DNA of 64,000 bases from Gari tellinella. Lineage: Eukaryota; Mollusca; Bivalvia; Cardiida; Psammobiidae. A model generated the notes under the pieces. The model saw nothing but the letters and a program-made list of their open reading frames with translations. It did not search any database and was not told where the DNA came from. The stretch is from positions 19,974,189 to 20,038,188 of the forward strand of contig OV277869.1 of the NCBI GenBank assembly GCA_922989275.2, given 5' to 3'. The number at the start of each line of letters is the position of its first letter. The first letter of the stretch is position 1. Below, piece after piece: positions 52,846-63,739 of this stretch. Position numbers and translations under genes: made by a program.

Positions 52846-54953
52846 TTCCTTGGTACACTTTAAAGGTTGATTTACTGCGGCCATAGTCTACATTTCAAGA
52901 GATTCCTTGGGTCACTTTAAAGGTTGATTTACTGCGACCATAGTCAAAAGATTCCTTGGTACACTTTAAAGGTTGTTTTATTGCGGCCATAGTCTACATT
53001 TCAAGAGATTCTTTAGTACATTTTAAAGGTTGACTTACTGCAGCCATAGTCTACATTTCAAGAGATTCCTTAGTACACTTAAAAAGTTGTTTTACTGCGG
53101 CCATAGTCTTCATTTCAACATATTCCTTTGCACACTTTAAAGGTTGATTTACTTCGGCCATAGTCTACATTTCAAAAGATTCCTTGGTACACTTTAAAGG
53201 TTGATTTACTGCAGCCCTGTCTACATTTCAAGAGATTCTTTGGTACACTTTAAAGGTTGATTTACTGCAGCCATAGTCTACATTTCAAGAGATTCCTTGG
53301 TACACTTTAAAGGTTGATTTACTGTGGCCATATTCTACATTTTAAGAGATTCCTTGGTACACTTTAAAGGATGATTTACTGCGGCCATAGTCTACATTTC
53401 AAGATATTCCTTTGCACACTTTAAAGGTTGATTTACTGCGGCCATAGTCTACATTTCAAAAGATTCCTTGGTACATTTTAAAGGTTGATTTACTGCGGCC
53501 ATAGTCTACATTTCAAGAGATTCCTATGTACACTTTAAAGGTTGATTTACTAAGGCAATAGTCTACATTTCAAACGATTCCTTGGTACACTTTAAAGGTT
53601 AATTTACTTAGGCCATAGTCTACATTTCAAAGGATTCCTTGGTACACTTTAAAGGTTAATTTTAGGGATGTCAACGAATACCCGAATATCCGAATATTCG
53701 AATAGTTCACCGGCCATAGTCTACATTTCAAGAGATTCCTTGGGTCACTTTAAAGGTTGATTTACTGCGACCATAGTCAAAAGATTCCTTGGTACACTTT
53801 AAAGGTTGTTTTATTGCGGCCATATTCTACATTTCAAGAGATTCTTTGGTACATTTTAAAGGTTGATTTACTGCAGCCATAGTCTACATTTCAAGAGATT
53901 CCTTAGTACACTTAAAAAATTGATTTACTGCGGCCATAGTCTTCATTTCAAGATATTCCTTTGCACACTTTAAGGTTGATTTACTTCGGCCATAGTCTAC
54001 ATTTCAAAAGATTCCTTGGTACACTTTAAAGGTTGATTTACTGCAGCCCTGTCTACATTTCAAGAGATTCTTTGGTACACTTTAAAGGTTGATTTACTGC
54101 AGCAATAGTCTACATTTCAAGAGATTCCTTGGTACACTTTAAAGGTTGATTTACTGTGGCCATATTCTACATTTTAAGAGATTCCTTGGTACACTTTAAA
54201 GGATGATTTACTGCGGCCATAGTCTATATTTCAAGATATTCCTTTGCACACTTTAAAGGTTGATTTACTGCTGCCATAGTCTACATTTCAAAAGATTCCT
54301 TGGTACATTTTAAAGGTTGATTTACTGCGGCCATAGTCTACATTTCAAGAGATTCTTTGGTACACTTTAAAGGTTGATTTACTGCGGCCATAGTCTACAT
54401 TTCAAGAGATTCCTATGTACACTTTAAAGATTGATTTACTGCGGCCATAGTCTACATTTCAAAAGATTCCGTAGTACACTTTAAAGGTTGGTTTACTGCG
54501 GCCATATTCTACATTTCAAGAGATTCCTTGGTACACTTTAAAGTTTGATTTACTGCGGCCATAGTCTACATTTTTTTAAAAAGAGTCCTTAGAACACTTT
54601 AAAGGTTGATTTACTGCGGCCATAGTCTACATTTCAAGAGATTCCTATGTACACTTCAAAGGTTGATTTACTGTAGCCATAGTCTACATTTCAAAACATT
54701 CCTTGGTAACTTTAAAGGTTGATTTACTGCGGCCATAGTCTACATTTCAAGAGATTCCTTGGTACATTTTAAAGGTTGATTAACTGTTGCCATAGTCTAC
54801 ATTTCAAAAGATTCCTATGTACACTTTAAAGGTTGATTTACTAAGGCAATAGTCTACATTTCAAACGATTCCTTGGTACACTTTAAAGGTTAATTTACTT
54901 AGGCCATAGTCTACATTTCAAAGGATTCCTTGGTACACTTTAAAGGTTAATTT
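52845..54953 (-). repeat. 57-bp satellite, inverted array (~37 monomers)
   Basis: The monomer TTCCTTGGTACACTTTAAAG + GTTGATTTACTGCGGCCATA + GTCTACATTTCAAGAGA is the complement of the large array's monomer, with array-specific substitutions (TTGATTTAC for CGATTTAC, AGAGATTCC for AAGAATC). An ~833-bp block starting at 52879 is repeated from 53712, including a fragment of the adjacent TIR element. Confidence 0.9.
53663..53711 (+). mobile_element. 49-bp left-end fragment of the 54954-55733 element
   Basis: TAGGGATGTCAACGAATACC and the next 29 bases are identical to the left end at 54954, then break directly into satellite. It marks a duplication junction rather than an independent insertion. Confidence 0.85.
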
Positions 54954-55733
54954 TAGGGATGTCAACGAATACCCGAATATCCGAATATTCGAATAGTTCA
55001 CCGAATATTCGGATAGAAGATCACTATTCGGATCGAGTTTTTAAAAAAATTAAAATTTAAAGAAGAAAACTGTTTCGATACTGTTCCGCGTTCATTAATC
55101 ATTGCCAGTTAAATCGATGTTTTCGCACCCCCGTTAGCGTTAGAGTTTGTTTTTACAACAAGTGTCAATGGTAAGATAATTGCGTGACACCTATAGCACA
55201 TGTGATTGTTATCAATAACGGGTTGCTTACCCGTCTAGGCTTAAGAAAACAATACGCGATTAAAGATCCCATTGTGCTGTGTTTGTTTGCAACTTCCATT
55301 ACGTCAGGGTATATTTCGCGGACCCCGATTATGTAGTGGGTAAAGGGGGCGCCGCTTATGGCTATCATCCCACGCAATTTCAAGTAAACTTAAAACTTAA
55401 ACTTATTTATTTGAGCTGAAGTAAACAGTACACTATTATCACGGATTATGTAATTTTATCACACTGACATGAAACAATGATATTTTCATTATCCAATCAT
55501 TGTATCATACTGATAGACAGTTTGTTACGGCGTGAAACGCATTTGCTTATGATTGGTTATTCATACAGAAACTGTCAATCAAGAGCAGTAAAGCGTTACG
55601 AGATATCTATACTATTCAAGCAACTTACGAACATACGATGATTTGTATGGTTTTCAAAACCGAATATCCGAATACTATTCGGATAGAACTTTCGAATATT
55701 CGGATAGCGTTTTGGTATTCGTTGACATCCCTA
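54954..55733. mobile_element. 0.78-kb non-autonomous TIR transposon (hAT-like ends)
   Basis: Perfect terminal inverted repeats TAGGGATGTCAACGAATACC / GGTATTCGTTGACATCCCTA, followed inwards on each side by repeated CGAATATTCGGATAG words. No transposase is coded; a 72-codon frame at 55165-55383 shows no domain. No clear target duplication, perhaps because the left flank was rearranged. Confidence 0.8.
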
Positions 55734-55979
55734 ATATATAGTAAAATTTATTTACTTTTTAAATTAAAATTAAATTTTAAACGAAAATTTTAATTAAGCC
55801 ATATATATATATTTGAATCCCTATGTTAAATTTGCCGAAATTGTATGCATTTTGCTCAATTTTTAAAAAGTTTAAAAGGAATAAGATTTAGAGAAAAACG
55901 GAGCGGACTAACAGTGACTATACGGAATGATTGAAGCCAGCAATAGTGAAGGCTTAAACTAGTAACAAAATCGCTGACA

Positions 55980-56470
55980 GAATGCAAAAGCGCTGGCACT
56001 GGTTCGCTTACACTATGAACAGAAACGCTGACGGGTGCGAGAAACGCTGACGCCGGTTAGATTATATAGTGTTCACCAGGCCGTAACGCTTGCGCTGGTT
56101 AGATTATTTAGCGAGGATGACTTGCGAGCATTAAACTATGAACAAAAACGCTGGCACTGGTTAGATTATATAGCGGTCAGCGGGCCGTAACGCTTGCGCC
56201 GGTTAGATTATATAGCGATCACCAGGCCGTAACGCTGGCGCTTTTTCGCGGCCGAGGAAGGCTTGCGAGCATTAAAATATGAACAAAAACGCTGGCACTG
56301 GTTAGATTATATAGGGGTCAGCGGGCCGTAACGCTTGCGCCGGTTAGATTAAATAGCGATCACCGGGCCGTAACGCTGGCGCTTGTTAGCGAGGAAGGCT
56401 TGCGAGCATTAAACTATGAACAAAAACGCTGGCACTGGTTAGAGTATATAGCGGTCAGCGGACCGTGACC
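55980..56470. repeat. ~140-bp tandem repeat
   Basis: 'AAAAACGCTGGCACTGGTTAG' at about 56144, 56285 and 56422. Each unit also holds internal 'GGTTAGATTATATAGCG' and 'GGCCGTAACGCT' sub-repeats. It is GC-richer than its flanks. Confidence 0.8.
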
Positions 56471-56517
56471 TAGAATTACATGAATTATTAATAAAGTATT
56501 ATCCTTCTGGGAACTGA

Positions 56518-56995
56518 ATCATTTAAATTGAATTACTCAGTTAATAATTCAGTCAAATTAAAGAAAATTAAATATATCAATCGATATTTATATCGTTTAA
56601 AATCTCCCAAAACCAGTCTCTTTCGAATGATTGTCTGCATGCTTATAACTTGTCATTTTGTTTATTTATTTATCTTTGCGATTTCAATCATTTTGGGAAA
56701 TGTCACATACTGATTCGTTGACATTAATATAGGAATTCTAAAATGATTTATAAATTTCGCTTTAAATTTGATTTTTTTTAATTGAAAGAAACATTAACGG
56801 GGTAATTTAAAATTAATAAATCATATCGCAAGTCTTCCTATAATGCCTGTTTACCTGGGTAAGTCACGGCCCGAAGACCTCTATTTAATCTAATCCAGCT
56901 CTGTAAGAGATTTTAAACGATATAAATATCGATTGATATATTTAATTTCCTTTAATTTGACTGAATTATTAACTGAGTAATTCAATTTAAATGAT
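56518..56995. mobile_element. MITE with 89-bp terminal inverted repeats
   Basis: 56518-56606 and 56907-56995 are almost perfect complements (ATCATTTAAATTGAATTACT...GTTTAAAATCTC). The 300-bp interior is AT-rich; the 61-codon frame at 56528-56713 lies mostly in the inverted repeat. Confidence 0.85.
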
Positions 56996-57009
56996 TAGCT
57001 TAAAGAGTA

Positions 57010-57540
57010 CTATAGCTACATGTAAAAACGGGAATTATGACAGGAATATCATGTCACCTCAATGTACATAGTATTGAACACTTTAGTGACATGGAAATAC
57101 TTGCATTATAACAGGCATTTGATGTCAACTTAGTGTACATGGTATATAATACAAATGTGACATAACATCCTTACAATATGACAGGACTCTCGTGTCACCT
57201 CAGTGTACATAGCATAGAACACAATAGTGACATCGAAATACAGGCATTATGACATCAATCTCATGTCACATCAGTGTACTTAGTATTGCACCCTATATAT
57301 ATTATGTATACTGGGGTGGAATGAAATGCCTGTCATAATGAGTGCTTCATCCATACAGTTATACAGCAGAAGTTCATATCATGACGCGCTATAGTAGTCT
57401 ATGCCGTGTGCAGTAAGGTGGAAGGAAATTCCTGTCATAATACAAGGATTACCATGTCTTCATGGTATTTCATACCATGTATAGTAAGATGACATGAAAT
57501 GCCTGTTATAACGCAAATATTTTCAAGTCGCCATACAATT
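57010..57540. repeat. Tandem and inverted ~120-bp repeats
   Basis: 'TCATGTCACCTCA.TGTACATAG' and 'GACATGGAAATACTTGCATTA' recur 3-4 times to about 57290. The complement ('GGAATGAAATGCCTGTCATAATG') then appears two or three times to 57520, so the block is a foldback of a tandem array. Confidence 0.7.
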
Positions 57541-57564
57541 ATATGTTTTGTAAACAGTTAGTTG

Positions 57565-58092
57565 AATTGTTTAACAAGAGTACCATTGGTCCTATATCGC
57601 TCACCTGAGTAAAAGTGATATATAGCCAATTAGGTACATTAAGTGTCACAGGTGGAGATAAAGATGTAGCCTACCGGGGCTCGAACTCGTGACCTTCGGA
57701 CTACCGTTCCGACGCTCTACCGACTGAGCTAATCGACTGACTTCAACTTAATCTCCCATCTGTGTTAGGTTCGGTACCGTGACATCAGGCAGATATATTT
57801 GTATCTGGTTTTGGACTGACATGCTTTTACTACTCTGCTCCTTGTCGTTTACGACAGGATATTTTTTAAAGATTTCCTTATTTTGCCACTTCTGTTACCA
57901 GAATTCTCATTGTATTGATTTCTTTGCACAACTTTGATTAAGCTGATCCAATGAACATTCCTGTAAGTTGGTTAAAATCTGTCAATGGTATAGGAGGAGA
58001 AGTCAGTTGAAGCAAACGGCGACGGACAACGCACGACGACGGACACAGGGCGATCACAATAGCTTACTTTGAGCCTTTGGCTCAGGTGCGTT
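57565..58092. repeat. Structured repeat element with tRNA-like insert
   Basis: Left end AACAAGAG.ACCATTGGTCCTATATCGCTCACCTGAG; right end GGCGATCACAATAGCTTACT..GAGCCTTTGGCTCAGGTGCG. These are the ends of 9478-10184 in the opposite orientation. A tRNA-like sequence lies inside at 57665-57742. Confidence 0.7.
57665..57742 (-). repeat. tRNA-like sequence (SINE head or tRNA pseudogene)
   Basis: On the minus strand the D arm (GCTC-AGTCGGTA-GAGC) and anticodon stem (TCGGA-ACGGTAG-TCCGA) pair well, and a B-box-like GAGTTCGAGCCCC is present. The acceptor stem does not pair, the T stem is weak and the loop has C rather than U at position 33. It is therefore not called as a functional tRNA. Confidence 0.6.
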
Positions 58093-58345
58093 TAATTGTT
58101 TTATACATTCCATTGCCAAAAAAACGATATGAAAGTGAAAGAATAACAAGTGCAGTATCTTTTTGAAATGACTTCTATTTTGGCATATAAAACAAATACA
58201 GCATTATCAGTCATCATAAACATCTTATTACATGAATTGCATAGAATAAAGCCTTTTTATGGAATATCAATTTGTAACCCACGTTTTAATTTTAAAAAGG
58301 GTATGTTTAATTCTAGCGAGTTCCAGATATTGAAGTCTGACAGTA

Positions 58346-58560
58346 CGTACAATAACACCCTTCTAATATAACCACTAGATGGTGCTATATTGTGTTTACT
58401 TGAGGCAGGTGGTGGCTTAAAGCAAGATGAAAATAAAGCAGAAAGCTCCAAATATAGTTTTTGGTTTTTGCTTTAAAATTGCTTTTAGTTGAAATATGTT
58501 TTTTAAATTGCAATCAGTGATCCATCTAGTGGTCGTATTAAAAGAAGGGGTTATACTGTA
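58346..58560. mobile_element. MITE family M2, copy 2
   Basis: The outer repeats read TA.GTA..AACCCCTTCTTTTAATACGACCACTAGATGG and its complement. The interior 'GGCTTAAAGCAAGATGAAAATAAA' aligns with the copy at 51260-51461. Confidence 0.7.
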
Positions 58561-58771
58561 ATAAGATGATTGTTTAATCCTGGTTCCTTTAACTTCAGTT
58601 TTATTTTTTAAAACAGTAGTAAAATACTATTCCCAATTTGTCTTGCATTATGCTTTCACTGTCTGAACCTTTATCATAATTAAATGTGTCTGCTTCAAAT
58701 ATACCATCTGCGATAATAATCAACATACAGTTTTAAAGATTGTTAACTGAGGGAAATCTGAACATATATGA

Positions 58772-58838
58772 CAAACAGTTTGATCCAGATCAGACTTTGC
58801 TGTATGCAGCGTCTGATCTTAATCTAAACTGTTAATCA
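58772..58838. repeat. Palindromic hairpin repeat, GACGCCG family (diverged)
   Basis: GACAAACAGTTTGATCCAGA...TGCAGCGTCTGATCTTAATCTAAACTGTT. Confidence 0.7.
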
Positions 58839-59512
58839 AATCGCGCTTATCATTGGTTAAATATCACTCACGATTCATTAAAGAATAGACAGTTACCATA
58901 CATGTCACTGTGCATGTCTGTTGATTGGCTATGGAAGCGACTTTATCCAAATACCGATGCACGTATACAGCAATTGCATCTGGTTCAATAGTGTTCTCTG
59001 CCAAGCTAGTTAACGTCAATATTTAAAAGGCCTGTTAAAGATATAGCATACGATGCATATCCTAGTTAGGGGGCTACTCTATGACCTTCATACATGTATC
59101 TATGTCTACACTGTTTGCAAATTATATATGTACTGACGTCTTGCACAAAATAGTGTTAAATAAAAAAAATATTGGCAAAAGATTAATCCTTGTCAAATTA
59201 TTAATTTATAATTAACAGTTATTGATGTTAATAACAATACAATGCAAATCAAGAAATGAAAACAGGGGTTTTTTTTATATGAAAAGGGTTCCAGCATTAG
59301 TCGTTACAGCAAGGATTAAGAGAAAGCACTCAAAATCATACTTATTAGTAGCGTATGCTGCAGCGGAGAAGACGCTTGTCTTGTTTGCTAAAATAGTTAT
59401 TTCCTTTTCAAACAGTTTGGAATAAGATAAGATGATTGGTAAGCCTGCCTGTGATCTGGCTCCCACCTTTTTGACACACGGGTACAATTCTAATTGTAAA
59501 GTAGTTATAATG
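58839..59512. other. No gene recognised
   Basis: Contains a loose, decayed half of an M1-type MITE at about 59350-59465 (GCAGCGGAGAAGACG...CAAACAGTTTGGAA), but no complete element. Confidence 0.4.
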
Positions 59513-59733
59513 TAGAGACTGGAAAAGACGTTATTCTTTACCGCTAAAATCAAATTAAATGTAGAAAATGACGGTTTCCTGAAGATTTTACGAATTATTT
59601 TTTGTTTTAGTGGCAAACAGTTTGGAAAATGATAAGACGCAAGGTTCGCCCGGCGTCTGATCTACCTCCAAATAATTTGCAATGGACAAAACATATTTAA
59701 CACAAATGTGAAAGAACAGTATCTTCTCTGTTA
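59513..59733. mobile_element. MITE family M1, copy 2 (diverged)
   Basis: AAAGACGTTATTCTTTACCG near the left end, the hairpin CAAACAGTTTGGAA...GGCGTCTGATCTACCTCCAAA in the middle (59613-59683), and GAAAGAACAGTATCTTCTCT at the right end. Confidence 0.6.
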
Positions 59734-60079
59734 CATGATTGAAGGCGAAATCAGTCAGTTAAATCAGGGGATGTTACATTTTCCTCTGATAAAACTATAT
59801 AGTAGCTGTGATATGTTTAATATTTATGTAGTCTCGATTATTGGTGTATTGATAGTATCCGTATTACTGGTAACTACCAACAGGGCATATATAACCTGTT
59901 TTTCTCTCTCAAACAGTTTATATCATCTACATGTACTTCCTTGCCATGTAATACTTATTACACTTTCAATTATTGATGCACTCATTGTCGTATCAAGGTG
60001 CAATTAGAGAACAGTAGATTTTGTAAACTATGTATGGTTCGGTTCATCTAAATAATGTGCATAAATCCAGTTAATACAA

Positions 60080-60840
60080 AGGCAGTTATACAATTCAGGT
60101 CATAAGCAACACAGAAAGCTCATGGAAAAGCCTTCTGCATAACTTTTATCCTGGATTGAGCAGTTATCTAGGCAGACCATGCAGACCAAAAGCGCAACAG
60201 AAAGCTGATGAAAAAGCCTTCTGCATAACTTTTATCCTTGTAATCTGCCTTAAGATCTATTAAAGCCATACTTGAAATTTGGGAAATAAATCTAACCACT
60301 ATACATGAATTAACATGCAGAACATAATTATTCAGATGAATTTAGTTAATGCAGGTCATAAGCAATACAGAAAGCTCACGGAAAAGCCTTCTGCATAACT
60401 ATTATCCTGGATTGAGCAGTTATCTAGGCAGACCATGCAGATCAACAGATCAAAAGCAACACAGAAAGCTGATGAAAAAGCCTTCTGCATAACTTTATCC
60501 TTGTAATCTGCATAAAGATCTGTTAAAGTCATACTTAAAATTAATTTGGTAAATAGATCATACCACTTTACATAGATTAAAATGCAGAACATAATTATAC
60601 ATATAAGTTTAGTCAATGCAGGTCAAAAGCGTCAAAAGCAACACAGAAAGCTCCTGGAAAAAAACCTTCTGCATGACTTTTATCATGGGTTGAGCAGTCA
60701 TATAGGCAGACCATGCAGGTCAAAAGCCACACAGAAAGCTGAAGAAAAAAGCTTTCTGTATAACTTTTATCCTGGTAATCTGTCTAAAGATCTATTAAAG
60801 CCATATTTGAATTTTGGTAAATAGATCATACCACTATGGC
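60080..60840. repeat. ~265-bp tandem repeat, three copies
   Basis: 'CCTTCTGCATAACTTTTATCC' and 'GGATTGAGCAGTTATCTAGG' recur at about 60132, 60388 and 60663. Each unit contains two half-units with 'ACAGAAAGCT.A.GAAAAAGCC'. Confidence 0.85.
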
Positions 60841-61603
60841 GTCAAAAGAAATAAGTCCTCTACATATCATGACACGTCTTCCATACAAATATGATAACAA
60901 ACTCTAAGTTGAAAGAAGGCCAAATTATTGATCTTAAATGATCGGGTTTAAAACAGTAATACTTCATTACTGAATGACCATGACCTTTGACATCCAAATA
61001 AATATGGAGCATTTAATAATCACGACTAACCTCAGTACCAAATATAAGATTTATTGGTTGAAATACAATTGTATATGATAAAATGTAGATCTATATAAAG
61101 TATGATTTATATCATAGTGATATTTTAAGTAAAGAACATTTGTATTACATGTATAGTTTCTTTTTGTCGATAACATCTGCGGGACCATACACGTTTCACA
61201 GATAGCACGTAAAGAGTCAGTTTTTATTCTTAATCAATTACTGAAAACAAAAGATGACATTAATCTTCAACTATGATCGATGGAAACATTCAAAGAAACG
61301 ACATATGCTAAAGAAGACGTCGTTGTGCATCTTTCATAACGCATTTAATATATGGACCCGAGGTGTGCATTTTGAATTGATGTTTTTTAAAACCAACAAC
61401 ATACTTTACGTAGCATATGTTAACCCTGTGCGATTCTTTGAATTTTATCATTAATTTTGTCTGATTTATCTTTTATCTTCAATTGGCGATGATTCAACCC
61501 CCGAGTGGGATAGTTTAACATTCGAATCAAGTTTCCGTAATAAGTAGAATGTATTGAACCTAATTGAGAATTTTAGCAGACAATAGTTTGAGCAGACCAC
61601 AGT
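60841..61603. other. No gene recognised
   Basis: AT-rich; short frames only. Confidence 0.4.
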
Positions 61604-61845
61604 TACAGTAGAGAATACATTATTCTTTCCCGTTTAAACGCAAACGAAACGCAAACGATTGACAATAAAACGTAGAAAATGACAACTTGTTGACAATTCT
61701 GACTATTTATTTTAATCTGAGTGGCAAACAGTTCGGAGACTCATCAGACGCCGGCGTCTGATCGGGCTCCAAAATGTTTGCAATGGAAATAATAGCTTTA
61801 GCGTAAACACGTTTATTTGGAAAGAATAAGGTTTTCTCCACTGTA
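61604..61845. mobile_element. MITE family M1, copy 3
   Basis: TACAGTAGAGAATACATTAT...CTTTCCCGTTTAAACGCAAA at the left and GGAAAGAATAAGGTTTTCTC+CACTGTA at the right, TA-flanked. Central hairpin 61723-61785 with GACGCCGGCGTC at its tip. Confidence 0.75.
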
Positions 61846-62431
61846 CTCAGTTTCATTCTGTAACATCAGGATACCTAAACTGTTGGCAATACATGTCTTT
61901 TCAGGGCTTCTATGCCCTTTGTCTTTACAATGGACGGGCACCGGGTTTAGTTTAAATCGCAGTTAGAACTAATCCCGACGTCAGCATCAGAATGATATCG
62001 CATTATCATCGATGTACTGACAATGGCAGGCTCCCATCCGGCGTCTGGCCGACCCCGGGCGCTCGTGCGGTAACCGGACCGACATTATTAATCGGTTAAT
62101 GCCCTGCTGTCGCTGACGATTTACAGCTTATCATCTGACACCGGCACGCAGTGCAAAGGTCAGCTATTATGATCGCCGTGTGTCCGTTGTCGTTTTGTAT
62201 GCTCAATATACAGCTAACAAGTTTCAAACGGTTACGTTAGATATTTATTGAGAAATGTTTTACAAAATCAAAAACCTAAAACACAACAAAAAATCCGCAA
62301 GGGACGGTGGCGACAATGGCTCAACTGTTTGAGAAGTTGAACTAAGCCTGATAATGAAATAGCATGTACCTCCAGGGATGTCATTTCTCCGGAATTTTCT
62401 AAATCTTCGGATTTTTTCCTGGTACATGGTA
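61846..62431. other. No gene recognised
   Basis: A locally GC-rich stretch at about 62025-62150 (CCGGCGTCTGGCCGACCCCG) without coding or structure that I can name. Confidence 0.4.
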
Positions 62432-62503
62432 TTTAAAGCAGACTGAAAGTAAAGCAGAATGCGCCTTAAGGCGCATTCTGCTTTACTTCCAGTCTGCTTT
62501 AAA
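62432..62503. repeat. 72-nt palindrome, 36-bp arms
   Basis: TTTAAAGCAGACTGAAAGTA + AAGCAGAATGCGCCTT meets its complement with a single mismatch and essentially no loop. It is followed immediately by GGGACTCGCAACCGGAT, the end sequence of the SINE tail. Confidence 0.9.
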
Positions 62504-62805
62504 GGGACTCGCAACCGGATGGTGTACTTGTCAAAATAAAATAAGATACTCAAATAAAAGCAAATTTTTGGCATTATTTGGTTTCTGACATTAAAAAAAT
62601 ATGATAAGTCCAAAAAAAGTCTCAAGAATCGTCACCGAATCGTAGTTTTTTTAGATATTTTCCATCGTTTTTCTATAGCGTCAGCTGACGGTATAGTTGC
62701 TGTTGTTGCTTCTCTACACGGGCTCAGACATAAACCCGAGCCGAATATGTATAAATCAATCGCTACCAGTGAAGTACATTAAATCGCTACCATATAGATA
62801 GAGAG

Positions 62806-63036
62806 CCCCAGTAGCCGCGTGGTTAAGGCGTTTGCCTTTGTTTTCATGTTTATCTCCGCATGGAGGGTCACGGGTTCGAATCCCATCAGAGTTTCTTCCT
62901 TCTTTTTTTTGGAAATGCATTTTTTAACAGAATTTATTATCCAAAACTACATCTTACCCATTTATATAAGCATTTGACATATATTTACAAATTACTATTT
63001 TTAATGCTAAATCCGGTTGCGAGCCTCTTTAAAGCC
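62806..63036 (+). mobile_element. tRNA-derived SINE, copy 2
   Basis: The head carries A box TAGCCGCGTGGTTAAGG, variable arm CTCC-GCAT-GGAG and B box GGGTTCGAATCCC. The tail runs TTAACAGAATTTATTATCC...TTTTTAATGCTAAATCCGGT and ends GCGAGCCTCTTTAAA. It is the inverted partner of 16063-16310. A 63-codon frame starting at 62860 lies inside it and is not a gene. Confidence 0.8.
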
Positions 63037-63535
63037 GCATTGTGTTTTTGAGAAACCTGCATAAAACGGTTGTTTGGGGTCCCATTTGAACTACGTAGGA
63101 CGTGATTCTTTCACAAAAACCGGCTTTATCTAAGAAATTCGCTTTTAAAATTTTATTTATAATATTTTTGTGCTGCACAAATTAAAAAGCCTCCCTTGTG
63201 AATGGAAAGAAGTACAGGGCTCCAGATAACAGAAGTATTTCGAAAAACTAAAATCTTTATTTCTGCTTTTAAACCCAATGGTGTCATACTCATTAAAATT
63301 GCCTCGAAGAAACGGTTTAATCAGTAGTAACACCATAGCATTCGGTGCTGAAATACGTGAGAAAATGTTAGATTAGTTCAGATTACTACCGGTTACATGT
63401 GTATAGCTGGAGCACTGAGAATTACCCTGTTAACCCTTATTCTGCTGCACAGACGTCTGCTTTGACATTGTCGTCTGCAAAATTTGTTCAGTTTAGATTT
63501 ATGCATTGTTTTAATTAAACAAACCTTAAGACGAG
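63037..63535. other. No gene recognised
   Basis: AT-rich spacer. Confidence 0.4.
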
Positions 63536-63606
63536 TGTCAAACAGTTTGGATCCAGATGAGACGCCGCGTTACGCGGCGTCTTTCTAGATTCAAACAGTT
63601 TGTAAA
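63536..63606. repeat. Palindromic hairpin repeat, GACGCCG family
   Basis: GTGTCAAACAGTTTGGATCC + AGATGAGACGCCGCG and complementary arm CGCGGCGTCTTTCTAGATTC + AAACAGTTTG. Confidence 0.85.
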
Positions 63607-63739
63607 CTCCCGTAAAGTTACGACCTACAATGGGCACAGGGTTAAACACTACTTGATCCAGTGACAACGTGTACATATTATTCACCATGGGTAAGCGATT
63701 AAAAACATTACGGAGGATCTATACCTTGAGCTTGCTGAA

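Noticed and set aside
57665..57742. Functional tRNA (anticodon read as GGT)
   Set aside because: No acceptor stem, weak T stem and C instead of U at position 33.
62260..62625. 121-codon minus-strand frame
   Set aside because: It runs through the 72-nt palindrome and a SINE end, so it is chance coding.
62806..62890. Functional class II tRNA (Leu/Ser)
   Set aside because: A and B boxes and the variable arm are present, but the acceptor stem does not pair and the same head plus tail occurs at 16063-16310, so it is a SINE.
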